59,608 bases of DNA from Chitinispirillales bacterium (GTDB lineage: Bacteria > Fibrobacterota > Chitinivibrionia > Chitinivibrionales > Chitinispirillaceae), in contig JAIRVB010000008.1 in assembly GCA_031254105.1 (NCBI GenBank), forward strand, positions 1 to 59,608, read 5' to 3'. The notes beneath the pieces were generated by a model. That model saw nothing but the letters and a program-made list of their open reading frames with translations, was not told the DNA's origin and ran no database searches. This document shows positions 23,765 to 31,646 of this stretch, piece by piece. Each line of letters begins with the position of its first letter. The first letter of the stretch is position 1. Both the position numbers and the translations under genes were made by a program.

Positions 23765-26299
23765 ATGATGTCTAAATCCGGAAAAGACCTGAGCCTTATT
23801 GTAAGTTTAGTTTTGATTTGCGCGTTTTTTACGCTTGCGCATGAGTATAGCGGGACGGTAGTTGACCAGGCAACCGGAAATCCAGTGGAAGGGGTTTTTG
23901 TTTCTGTGGGGCACACAGAGCGCCATACCCGTACCGACGCGAACGGCAGATTCGTTTTATCAAAAAGTACTTCTATCGGGTTTAAGTCCCCTGCGCAAAA
24001 GGGCATGCAGATGAACGCGCGGTGGAATTTTCACAGGCGCACGCTTGATCTGGGCGGCGCTCCCGGAGTAACCTCGGCGGCTGTTTACAGTCTCAACGGC
24101 AAACGGCTTCTTAACAGTCAGGTTCCGTATTCAAGGCTTGTCTCTATGCCCTCATTGCCGGTGGGTATCTATATTCTTGAGCTTAAGGGAGACGGGGGGC
24201 TGCGCAGCAGCAGCCGGGTAGTTTTATCAAATAAATCTTCTTCATTTACCTTTAACTCAACGCGCGCTTCCGGTCAATTGCGTATCTCAGATAAATCCGC
24301 TCAAACTTTATCATCTTCGGAACGGCTCATTTTTCATCATGACAACTATTTACCTCTCAATCGTGATATGAGCGGCGCTGAGGCAAATATGCGCGTTTCC
24401 CTCAGACCTGATGAAAGAAGTTTTGTGTTTGACCAGACAAAGGTGCGCGAGTACCGTTTTACGATAAGTTCCGCTGATTCGATTTTTTTGGAAAATCAGG
24501 GGTGGCGTGAGGAGTATGTGCCGACTATTGATATGAGATTCAGGGACGCGTCCGCGTCTTTAGACTCATCTTTTGGAAAAGTAGGGCTTCGCTATAAAGG
24601 GTCAGATTATTCTCTGCCAAGATGTTTTGGCGATGGGAGCGGCATAAGACCGCCAAACGGTCCCAAGATATGCCCAAAGGTCTCCTTTAAGGTGAAATTC
24701 ACCCAGTACGACGAGAATAAACGGTTTTACGGGATGAAAAGAGTTAATCTGCATTCTATGAACGCCGATAACCCAAAGATGCGCGATATGCTTGCTTATG
24801 AGCTTTACAGGGAGATGGGGATACACGCTCCCCGCACAGCCTACGCAAATGTATATGTCAACAATGTGCACATCGGCCTTTTCATAGCTGTGGAAGAGAT
24901 TGACGGACGGTTTACCAAGTCAAGATGGCCGGCTTACGGGGACGGCAACCTTTACAAGGAGGTATGGCCGACCTCCTCTTCGCAAGGTCATTACCTTAAC
25001 GGCCTTGAGACGAATAATGACCCGGGCGACAATCCCAACGTACAGAGGATGGTTGATTTTTACAACGCGATCAATTCTTCAAATGAAGGCAGCTTTGCAC
25101 AGAATCTCTCTTCATATATGGATTTTGACCATTTTCTGCGTTACATGGTTGTAGATGTAGCCATTAACAATTGGGATGGCATCAGAGGATGGTATTCCGA
25201 CAGGACTGCGCTGATGTGGGCGGGCAACCATAATTTTTTTATTTACGAAGAAGAGAATCCGGGAGGCAAAATCTGGCTTGTTCCCTGGGATCTGGATAAT
25301 ACTTTTTATGATATTTGTCCCTATTTTGAAGCTGCGGGAGTACCGCAGTGGAACGAAACTCCGGCGCATTGCGCGGGATACCAGGTTGGGGTTGATAGTT
25401 ATATCAGAGCCCCGAATTGCGATAAACTGACCCAAATGATGGCAGCTGTTTTCTGGGATCGCTACGTGCAGTTTGGAACGCAGTTTCTTAATGATCAATT
25501 CAGAAGCCAGCGTGTGATTGATAAGATAAACAGGCACGCACAGCTGATTTCGCCGCATGTTACCGCTGATCCTGTACTCAGTCACTTATCATGGGCATCT
25601 GAGGTTGAAAGGCTTAAAGGATATATTCCAAACCTGGCGGTAAAGTTTTCAAATCATCTGCATTCCATAAAATCGGAGATAGATTCAAGCGGTTATGGTG
25701 ATCCTTATACAGGAGGCAGCAGGTTTCTGAGTCCTGTTCTGCTCAATAATTTTGAGTTTGCTCCTGTAGTAGGCGCTGTTGACTGGGTGCAGATGTATTA
25801 TTCCCAGAACAGCGAAACTTCTGTTGCGCATAATACACAAAATCCTCTTTCCGGCACGGCTGATCTGCGCTTTGATTTTACTTTCAGGTCAACGAATAGT
25901 CCAGGCGCATGGGATGTATGGAACAATTTTCAGCCGGGATTTCAAACGGCCGTGGATTTTTCTGATCTAAGAGAGATTCAAATTACTCTTCGCGCAGACA
26001 GGGCAAGAACAGTGAGAATCGCTCTTGGCAACTATTCTGTTTACAGCGCTGCCGGCGCGTCCAGTGAATACGGTTGGGAAATTACAGCTCATGCTGAGAA
26101 ACAAACATTGATTCTCAGCATGCTTGATCTTAAATATCCTGATTGGGCGGATAGAAAACCTGACATAAAAGCAGAGGTACTCAAATCTGTCAGAACACTT
26201 ATCTTTTCACCCAGCGCGCAGATGAACAGTAGCGGATTTCTGACTGCTGATCCTGATGTTGGTTTTTTGCGGGTGGACAATATCAGATTTGTTTATTAA
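23765..26299 (+). CDS. Secreted CotH kinase-family protein, multidomain
   Basis: An 844-aa protein. Signal peptide 1-25 (LSLIVSLVLICAFFTLA); carboxypeptidase-regulatory-like beta domain ~27-68 (SGTVVDQATGNPVEGVFVSV); a sorting-tail-like beta domain placed inside the protein at ~103-155 (AAVYSLNGKRLL...LPVGIYILEL); CotH kinase domain ~225-620 with KVSFKVKF, RVNLHSMNADNPKMRDMLAY, NVYVNNVHIGLFIAVEEID and the metal-binding PWDLDN (507-512). The C-terminal ~650-844 is a beta-sandwich resembling a carbohydrate-binding module. CotH proteins are secreted kinases of spore coats or surface proteins. First gene of the surface cluster. Confidence 0.85.
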   Translation: MMSKSGKDLSLIVSLVLICAFFTLAHEYSGTVVDQATGNPVEGVFVSVGHTERHTRTDANGRFVLSKSTSIGFKSPAQKGMQMNARWNFHRRTLDLGGAPGVTSAAVYSLNGKRLLNSQVPYSRLVSMPSLPVGIYILELKGDGGLRSSSRVVLSNKSSSFTFNSTRASGQLRISDKSAQTLSSSERLIFHHDNYLPLNRDMSGAEANMRVSLRPDERSFVFDQTKVREYRFTISSADSIFLENQGWREEYVPTIDMRFRDASASLDSSFGKVGLRYKGSDYSLPRCFGDGSGIRPPNGPKICPKVSFKVKFTQYDENKRFYGMKRVNLHSMNADNPKMRDMLAYELYREMGIHAPRTAYANVYVNNVHIGLFIAVEEIDGRFTKSRWPAYGDGNLYKEVWPTSSSQGHYLNGLETNNDPGDNPNVQRMVDFYNAINSSNEGSFAQNLSSYMDFDHFLRYMVVDVAINNWDGIRGWYSDRTALMWAGNHNFFIYEEENPGGKIWLVPWDLDNTFYDICPYFEAAGVPQWNETPAHCAGYQVGVDSYIRAPNCDKLTQMMAAVFWDRYVQFGTQFLNDQFRSQRVIDKINRHAQLISPHVTADPVLSHLSWASEVERLKGYIPNLAVKFSNHLHSIKSEIDSSGYGDPYTGGSRFLSPVLLNNFEFAPVVGAVDWVQMYYSQNSETSVAHNTQNPLSGTADLRFDFTFRSTNSPGAWDVWNNFQPGFQTAVDFSDLREIQITLRADRARTVRIALGNYSVYSAAGASSEYGWEITAHAEKQTLILSMLDLKYPDWADRKPDIKAEVLKSVRTLIFSPSAQMNSSGFLTADPDVGFLRVDNIRFVY

Positions 26300-26430
26300 A
26301 TGAAGCATATATAAAGATCAGAGAAAAGATGTCTTATCATGGCAGGTTTGAAACAGTAAAAACTTTAACCTAAAGCAATATAAATTCTCGAAAGAGCTAT
26401 GCTTAGATATCCATTAAACCGCAATATGAA

Positions 26431-26700
26431 ATGGTTGAAATGGTTAAATATGTTAAGGGCGCAATATGTTGGGGAGAGAGTAAAAATTTTTCCCTCATCA
26501 GAGCTTTCGCGCTAACAGTTATCTCCATAAGTTCATTCGCCCAAACGTTTTCTGAGTTCAAATTTACTGCCGCTGAAGTTGGAGTGAAGACTTTACCGGC
26601 GTAATTGACAATCAAAATCCAACTGTTACGCTTACAACTCAAAGATGAATTGAAAACATCGTGCGGATGCGGGCGGCGTTTATTGGTGCGGCAAGGAAAA
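26431..26700 (+). pseudogene. Frameshifted remnant of a secreted protein
   Basis: The frame from ATG 26431 or 26440 encodes a signal peptide (NFSLIRAFALTVISISSFAQ) followed by TFSEFKFTAAEVGV, then hits a stop at 26602. In the next frame the sequence continues as EDFTGVIDNQNPTVTLTTQR and, past an in-frame TGA, IENIVRMRAAFIGAA. These pieces look like the N-terminus of one exported surface protein cut by a frameshift and a stop. It lies in the 545-bp gap between cotH1 and the beta-helix gene. Confidence 0.5.
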
Positions 26701-26732
26701 GGTATCGCTCATTATAGGGGTAAAGTAATTTC

Positions 26733-26761
26733 TTGACATGTTGTTCACATTGTATTATTTA
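26733..26761 (+). promoter_or_regulatory. Sigma70-type promoter of the beta-helix/VTC run
   Basis: TTGACA (26733-26738), a 17-bp spacer and TATTTA (26756-26761). It lies about 85 bp upstream of the beta-helix gene and gives a leader of about 75 nt. Confidence 0.6.
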
Positions 26762-26845
26762 TAGATAATAGCCGGCAGCGTGCGTATATATGTCAGTTTT
26801 GGAAAATCCCGCAAAATAATTAAAGACAGTGGAGATTAAGGTATT

Positions 26846-28225
26846 ATGAAGCATCGCAGAACATCACTTTATTCGCCGTTTATTTTGGCGGCTGCGCTCA
26901 TTCAAACGCTTCTGTTGTTTTGTGTGGATAATCCTATAAATAGAGAGGATCTCGACGAGTCGGAGTGGCAGCCTGAGCTTCCGGTTTACGTAGAGCCGTC
27001 TGTTCCGGATGGTTTGAACAGGGACAGAATTGATTTGGGGATTGAGAATGCCATAGTTATCAATTGGGGTTCGGAAAAAGTAGTTGATATTCCCGAAAAT
27101 TTATCTGTTGAGTTCGATCTTAACGGCGGGCATGTTATTATGCGGAGCACTTCTCCTATCGTCAATGGCATAGATGTTGTGTTGAACGGCGTGACTAAAA
27201 ACGGATCGCTCAAGATTTATGGCAATCAGAGAATCAGAGGGGTCAGGCTTTATCTTAATGGTGCGGATATTACTAATCCCGTCGGTCCGGCAATAAGTTT
27301 TCCTGTAAACGACAATATAAGCAACAATATAGACTCCGTATCGGTCAATTTAGTAGGCGGGGGAGGCCGGAGGAATATTTTGGCTGATGGCGCCAATTAC
27401 GCTGCGCTTCCCGACAAGGAGTCGGCCAAGGGTACATTTTTCAGCGAAACCCAAGTCGGATTTCGGGGCGAGGGGTCTTTGGAAATACGCTCAAAGTACA
27501 GGCACGCGATAGTCGTCGATAACAATTTTAAGATGACAAGCGGGAATATTATAATATATGAATCGGTTGGCGATGGAATACACGTCAACAGAGAGATACT
27601 TGTGCAGGGTGGGACATTGCAAATTAAGAGCTCTGGAGACGCGATCCAGAGCGAAGGGAGAACAGTCAGGAATGATATTAATATCAGCGGCGGCAAATTG
27701 ACATTATGGACTACAGGCATAAAATCTCACGGTATAGCGTCCGATTCAGGTGATGTGATAATAGGCGGCAGTACTGATATTAAGATGACGGTTTTGGGTG
27801 ACGCGTCAAAGGGGATAAGGTCAAGAAGAAGCGTGAACATCACAGGCGGCAAACTTGATATTACCACATACGGGGATATAGATATAACTCCCGCTCACCT
27901 CAGCGAAGATGACGACGCCACAAGTTCGGCTGCCGGAGTAAGGGCTCATGTCAATTTTTTCATGTCCGGCGGCGAACTGAGAGTAAAGAGCTTTGGCGAG
28001 AACTCCAAAGGTATAAATGTTGACAAAAACGCTGAAATACTCGGCGGTGCTGTAGATATTAAATCGCACGGAGACGGCATTAAGGTAGACGGAGATCTTA
28101 TTATTACCGGGGGTAAAGTTACTACACAATCAAGTGATAAAAAAGGTATTGACTGCAAGGGCTGTAATGGCGAAAGTTATAAGCAGGGCGGTACAGTAAC
28201 AAGTACTGACAGGACTAAGTGGTAA
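26846..28225 (+). CDS. Secreted beta-helix protein, carbohydrate-binding type (Cthe_2159-like)
   Basis: A 459-aa exported protein. The N-terminal hydrophobic segment (ILAAALIQTLLLFC) is signal-like; a Cys follows LLLF, not a standard lipobox. The body repeats short beta strands with the pattern GDGIHVNREILVQGGTLQIK, SGDAIQSEG, GDASKGIRSRRSVNITGGKL, NSKGINVDKNAEILGGAVDI and GDGIKVDGDLIITGGKV, the parallel beta-helix rungs of the polygalacturonate-binding Cthe_2159 family. In many bacteria this family stands beside CotH, VTC and DUF4956 genes, as here. It probably sits on the cell surface and binds a polymer. The VTC gene starts within a few bases of its stop. Confidence 0.8.
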   Translation: MKHRRTSLYSPFILAAALIQTLLLFCVDNPINREDLDESEWQPELPVYVEPSVPDGLNRDRIDLGIENAIVINWGSEKVVDIPENLSVEFDLNGGHVIMRSTSPIVNGIDVVLNGVTKNGSLKIYGNQRIRGVRLYLNGADITNPVGPAISFPVNDNISNNIDSVSVNLVGGGGRRNILADGANYAALPDKESAKGTFFSETQVGFRGEGSLEIRSKYRHAIVVDNNFKMTSGNIIIYESVGDGIHVNREILVQGGTLQIKSSGDAIQSEGRTVRNDINISGGKLTLWTTGIKSHGIASDSGDVIIGGSTDIKMTVLGDASKGIRSRRSVNITGGKLDITTYGDIDITPAHLSEDDDATSSAAGVRAHVNFFMSGGELRVKSFGENSKGINVDKNAEILGGAVDIKSHGDGIKVDGDLIITGGKVTTQSSDKKGIDCKGCNGESYKQGGTVTSTDRTKW

Positions 28226-28233
28226 TATATCAG

Positions 28234-29094
28234 ATGAAAGATCAGGTTTTAGACAATCTATCCGCTTTTTCGCGCTCCTCACTTAAGGAAGCCAAAACAA
28301 TGGCGTTTTTAAACAGATTTGATACCAAATTTGTGTTGAAGAACAATATGGTTTTTCATTTTTTAGAAAAAATTCAAAAAGACTATTCTGTACTTGATAT
28401 AAGCGGCACAGTAATTCAGAGCTATAATACGGTTTATTTTGATACTCCGGATCTGCTTTGCTTTAACATGCATCACAATAAAAGAATGAACCGTTTTAAG
28501 TTTCGCACCCGTAAATACCTGAGCAACGGTAAAACGTTTAATGAAATAAAGCGCAAACTCAACACAGGCAAAACTGTAAAATTCCGTCAACGCAGGGATG
28601 GACTTGAGGGTATAGTTTCAAAAGCCGGTGTGGAGGCGCTTCCTCCGCTGCGGGATTTGAGTGATTATGATGAACACTTTGAATCTTTAGTGCGCCAAAA
28701 CGGTTACGGCTTTGTCGGAGAGCTTATACCGTCACTGCATGTTTATTTTAACCGTGTAACTTTTCTCAACAAGCATTTTCCGGAGAGGATGACGCTTGAT
28801 TTTGGTTTGGGTTATGGGTATAACGGTATGGATTTGATGCTTCCCAACACGGCTATAGTTGAACTGAAGAGAGAAAAGGGGCCGCAAAGAACTCTTTCGC
28901 AAAATTTTTTCCGCGGTATCTGCAAGGAGCCCAGCGGTTTTTCTAAATATACGATAGGAATTTCATTGACTCACGCGGAAGCGAAGAAAAACCGTTTCCT
29001 GCCCAGGATAAGACATTTGGAAGTTGGCAGAATAAAAGAATCGGAATTTGAAAGGAATGTTGCATGTCCGCAAGAAGCAGTAACAGCAGGATAA
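28234..29094 (+). CDS. VTC-domain polyphosphate polymerase-type protein
   Basis: A 286-aa cytoplasmic protein. FLNRFDTKFVLKNN, YNTVYFDTPDLLCFNMHHNK, RFKFRTRKY, EIKRKLNTGKT and TAIVELKREKG form the tunnel of basic residues and acidic metal ligands expected of VTC4-like polymerases, which make polyphosphate from ATP. The upstream GTG 28219 is possible, but ATG 28234 begins the conserved part better; neither has a strong ribosome site, so coupling to the beta-helix gene is likely. The 3' end overlaps the DUF4956 gene by 31 bp. A VTC-plus-DUF4956 pair recurs across bacteria next to CotH genes, which suggests polymer export or use at the surface. Confidence 0.82.
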   Translation: MKDQVLDNLSAFSRSSLKEAKTMAFLNRFDTKFVLKNNMVFHFLEKIQKDYSVLDISGTVIQSYNTVYFDTPDLLCFNMHHNKRMNRFKFRTRKYLSNGKTFNEIKRKLNTGKTVKFRQRRDGLEGIVSKAGVEALPPLRDLSDYDEHFESLVRQNGYGFVGELIPSLHVYFNRVTFLNKHFPERMTLDFGLGYGYNGMDLMLPNTAIVELKREKGPQRTLSQNFFRGICKEPSGFSKYTIGISLTHAEAKKNRFLPRIRHLEVGRIKESEFERNVACPQEAVTAG

Positions 29095-29924
29095 TTGTCC
29101 TGACTGTTCTTTTAAGTGTGTTAGCCGCTTTACATTTCACATCGGGAGCTTTCCCGATCCCCATGGAGATGATGGGCGCCGAGGCTCCGGCAGGTATCGA
29201 TACCGATGGCGCGCCTGAAGAACCTAAAGTCAAAATTGTGAAATCTCAAAGTGAAAGCGGCACACCAGGGCCTCAGGCGGGTACTGGCTCACCTGCCGGA
29301 AAAAAACGCTTCCTTGACATGAATACCCTGTCTCTGTATTTCGGTGAGAACGACTGGAATTTTATAGGTTTGATGACATTGCGTTTTGTCATTAACATAC
29401 TCTTCGCTTATATCATCATCTCTTTGATCTATGCCCGTGAGCATCGTATAAAAGAGTTATCGTTTAGTTTCTTTGTATCAAATATTCTTATTTTTATGGT
29501 AACATCGCTTTTAGCTTCCGTAAGGGTGAGAACAGGTTTTGCCTTTGGCTTGTTCGCCATTCTGTCGATTTTGCGCTACCGCACAGAACAGATCCAGATA
29601 CGTGAGATGACATTTCTTTTTGTGTCCATAGTCCTTGGCGTAATAAACTCGCTTGCGACAGCTGAACTTACTATTTTTGCGGTTTTATGGGCTAACGTTA
29701 TCCTGTGTATCTGCGTTTATCTCTGTGACCATATCTTTATGGGTCACACCGACCAGATTATTTTAATTTATGATAATACCAGGCTGCTGGGAAAAGGGAT
29801 GAAACAGGAGCTGCACGAGGATATAAAAAAGCGTTTCGGGTATGAAGTAGTAAAGGTAGTTATAATGAAAATGAATTACCTGACCGACAGCGCTGAGGTC
29901 AAATTGGTATACAGACGTCAGTAA
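29064..29924 (+). CDS. DUF4956 membrane protein
   Basis: A 286-aa inner-membrane protein. A signal-like helix (~10-28) is followed by a Gly/Pro/Glu-rich periplasmic linker (~30-85). Membrane helices occur at about 103-125, 133-152, 157-172 and 185-225, with GFAFGLFAILSILRYRTEQIQIREMTF as the best-conserved part; the cytoplasmic C-terminal domain (~235-286, HTDQIILIYDN) is an alpha/beta fold. DUF4956 proteins accompany VTC polymerases and are suspected partners for polyphosphate handling; this is inference. AAGGA precedes the ATG, inside the VTC gene. Its last codons form the first unit of the tandem repeat at 29904. Confidence 0.82.
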   Translation: MSARSSNSRIIVLTVLLSVLAALHFTSGAFPIPMEMMGAEAPAGIDTDGAPEEPKVKIVKSQSESGTPGPQAGTGSPAGKKRFLDMNTLSLYFGENDWNFIGLMTLRFVINILFAYIIISLIYAREHRIKELSFSFFVSNILIFMVTSLLASVRVRTGFAFGLFAILSILRYRTEQIQIREMTFLFVSIVLGVINSLATAELTIFAVLWANVILCICVYLCDHIFMGHTDQIILIYDNTRLLGKGMKQELHEDIKKRFGYEVVKVVIMKMNYLTDSAEVKLVYRRQ

Positions 29925-30078
29925 CGGCATACCCACATTATAAATATATAGAAACGACCTGTTGGTATACAGACGTCAGTAACGGCATACCCACATTGTA
30001 AATGTATAGAAACGACCTGTTGGTATACAAACGTCAATAACGGCATATCCAACGTTGTAAATGTATAGAAACGGCTTG
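29904..30078. repeat. 58-bp tandem repeat, three units, starting inside the DUF4956 gene
   Basis: Units start at 29904, 29962 and 30020 with TTGGTATACAGACGTCAGTA (the third diverges: ACAAACGTCAATA) and run through a conserved CGGCATA...TGTATAGAAACG. The first unit contains the last codons and stop of the DUF4956 gene, so the array was copied from its 3' end outward. Units 1 and 2 are nearly identical, unit 3 is older. Confidence 0.85.
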
Positions 30079-30081
30079 TAG

Positions 30082-30102
30082 GGAACGACCAGCGGTCGTT
30101 CC
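30082..30102. repeat. Dispersed palindrome, GGAACG type, copy 1
   Basis: GGAACGACC-AGC-GGTCGTTCC, preceded by GTA-G. A second copy with compensating changes (GGAACGGCC-GGC-GGCCGTTCC) is at 55306-55326. The pairs A/T and G/C change together, which shows conserved pairing. Confidence 0.65.
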
Positions 30103-30201
30103 GCACACCACGCGTCCATGTTACGTTTGGGTATACAAAAATAATGAATAACAACATATTAACGTTAACGTTATATTAATGTTTCAGCGAGGATATCAAT
30201 A

Positions 30202-31566
30202 ATGACAGCCCCAAAAACAAAAATCACCGCCATCCTCATCAGTGCGTTGTTTACCGCTAATATGGTTTTTGCCGAAACCGCAGATGAACCGGTATCACCC
30301 GACACCGAAAATGCCGTTGAAATAACCGGTGAATCAGTAGATTCCGAGGCCCAAACCATCGCAGAGAATACTGATGAACCTGTACAACCTGAAAAAGAAG
30401 CCGCAGCCGGGGCTGTTACCGAATCCGCTGAGTCCTCAATCGAAGCTGCTGAGGATGCCGTCGAGTCGTTTGCGCCGTCCAAAACCAAAGTCCAAAACAA
30501 AATCGTTGATAAACCTTCCGGTGAGTCCGCCAAACCTAAAGCCAAGACCAAAAAATCCTCAAACGAATCCGCGGCAAGTGAGAAAAACGTTCCTGTGAAG
30601 GAGGAAACGAGATTCAAAATGAGCGGTATTCTGGAATCCGGCGTTGACGTTATCACCAGGGTAAGAACGAACAGAAAAGATGAAACAGAGGTGAGAACTG
30701 TGGCCCGCGGGGAGATCGATATTTCCGCGCGTCCGGCAAGAGGAATAAGGGCGGAGATCGGAATTGAGTATGATCAAAGAGATACGTTCATCACGATAGA
30801 CAAATTTTACGGCCAGTACAGCATCCCTGACGCGGGCGTGCTGCGCGCGGGTATCATGAAAAAAGCGTTTGGCCTTGAGGAGCGGGCGGGATTGGATGAA
30901 CGCTATTTTCGCCGCCGCTCAATAATAAACTCAGGTCTGGAGGATGATGGTTTTTTAGACCATGACCTTACACTCCAGTACCGTCACAATGTGGGCGTTA
31001 ACTGGCGCTTCATCGGAGGATTTTCGATGTCTGCGGCGCTTTTAAGCACTAACGATGAGTTAACGGATACCATGCGTTACTTCCAAAACTACTCAGCTCA
31101 CTATCAAACCGGAAATATGGATGTGATCGCCGCCGCGGTGATCCAGCATTTTGTCCCCAAAGAGTGGTACACGACTACCTTTGCCGCTTCTCTTTCCTGT
31201 AAATACGCAGTGAAAGAATGGTGGATAAGCGAATCTGAGCTGACTTTCGGCACTAACACAGCCGCAAAAATTCGTCAAGATGAGGAGCAGTTTATTTTCG
31301 GCATAAGACAGCAGGAACTGTTCCCTATAAACACTGGTTTAAAAACATTAAGCCGGATTATCCCTGTAGCGGAAATCGCTCTTTACTGGGATGATCTTGA
31401 AAACGGTTATTATGAGACGCAGATAAGGGGCGGCTTAACTTTTGGTTTAGGTAATAATAACGCGTTTCAGTTCAGGAACGCTTTCGAAACGCGCCTTAGA
31501 ACTCAGAATGGGGAGACTAGTGTCAGAAGGTACCGTTACGACAGTGAGATTGTTGTGATTTTTTAA
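30202..31566 (+). CDS. Outer-membrane porin-like protein with acidic linker
   Basis: A 454-aa protein with a signal peptide (KITAILISALFTANMVFA, cleaved near 25). Residues ~26-135 are a low-complexity Glu/Ala/Pro/Lys linker; from ~140 onward a barrel of alternating strands resembles phosphate-selective porin (OprP-like) proteins: GYGQ-type pieces FYGQYSIPDAGVLRAGIMKK, then AFGLEERAGLDERYFRRR. The C-terminus ends RYDSEIVVIF with terminal Phe, as in barrel-assembly signals. GAGGA precedes the ATG. It lies between the VTC/DUF4956 pair and a second CotH gene, so it could pass an anion or polymer across the outer membrane. The substrate is not shown by sequence. Confidence 0.65.
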   Translation: MTAPKTKITAILISALFTANMVFAETADEPVSPDTENAVEITGESVDSEAQTIAENTDEPVQPEKEAAAGAVTESAESSIEAAEDAVESFAPSKTKVQNKIVDKPSGESAKPKAKTKKSSNESAASEKNVPVKEETRFKMSGILESGVDVITRVRTNRKDETEVRTVARGEIDISARPARGIRAEIGIEYDQRDTFITIDKFYGQYSIPDAGVLRAGIMKKAFGLEERAGLDERYFRRRSIINSGLEDDGFLDHDLTLQYRHNVGVNWRFIGGFSMSAALLSTNDELTDTMRYFQNYSAHYQTGNMDVIAAAVIQHFVPKEWYTTTFAASLSCKYAVKEWWISESELTFGTNTAAKIRQDEEQFIFGIRQQELFPINTGLKTLSRIIPVAEIALYWDDLENGYYETQIRGGLTFGLGNNNAFQFRNAFETRLRTQNGETSVRRYRYDSEIVVIF

Positions 31567-31646
31567 GCAGGGCATAAACGGTTAGCTGGGATTTACTATT
31601 AATCGATCAATCCATGATGTCAATAAACTTATAAAAGGAGGCAGTT

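Noticed and set aside
29904-30078. CRISPR array
   Set aside because: The 58-bp units are contiguous copies without unique spacers and include coding sequence, so this is a tandem duplication.
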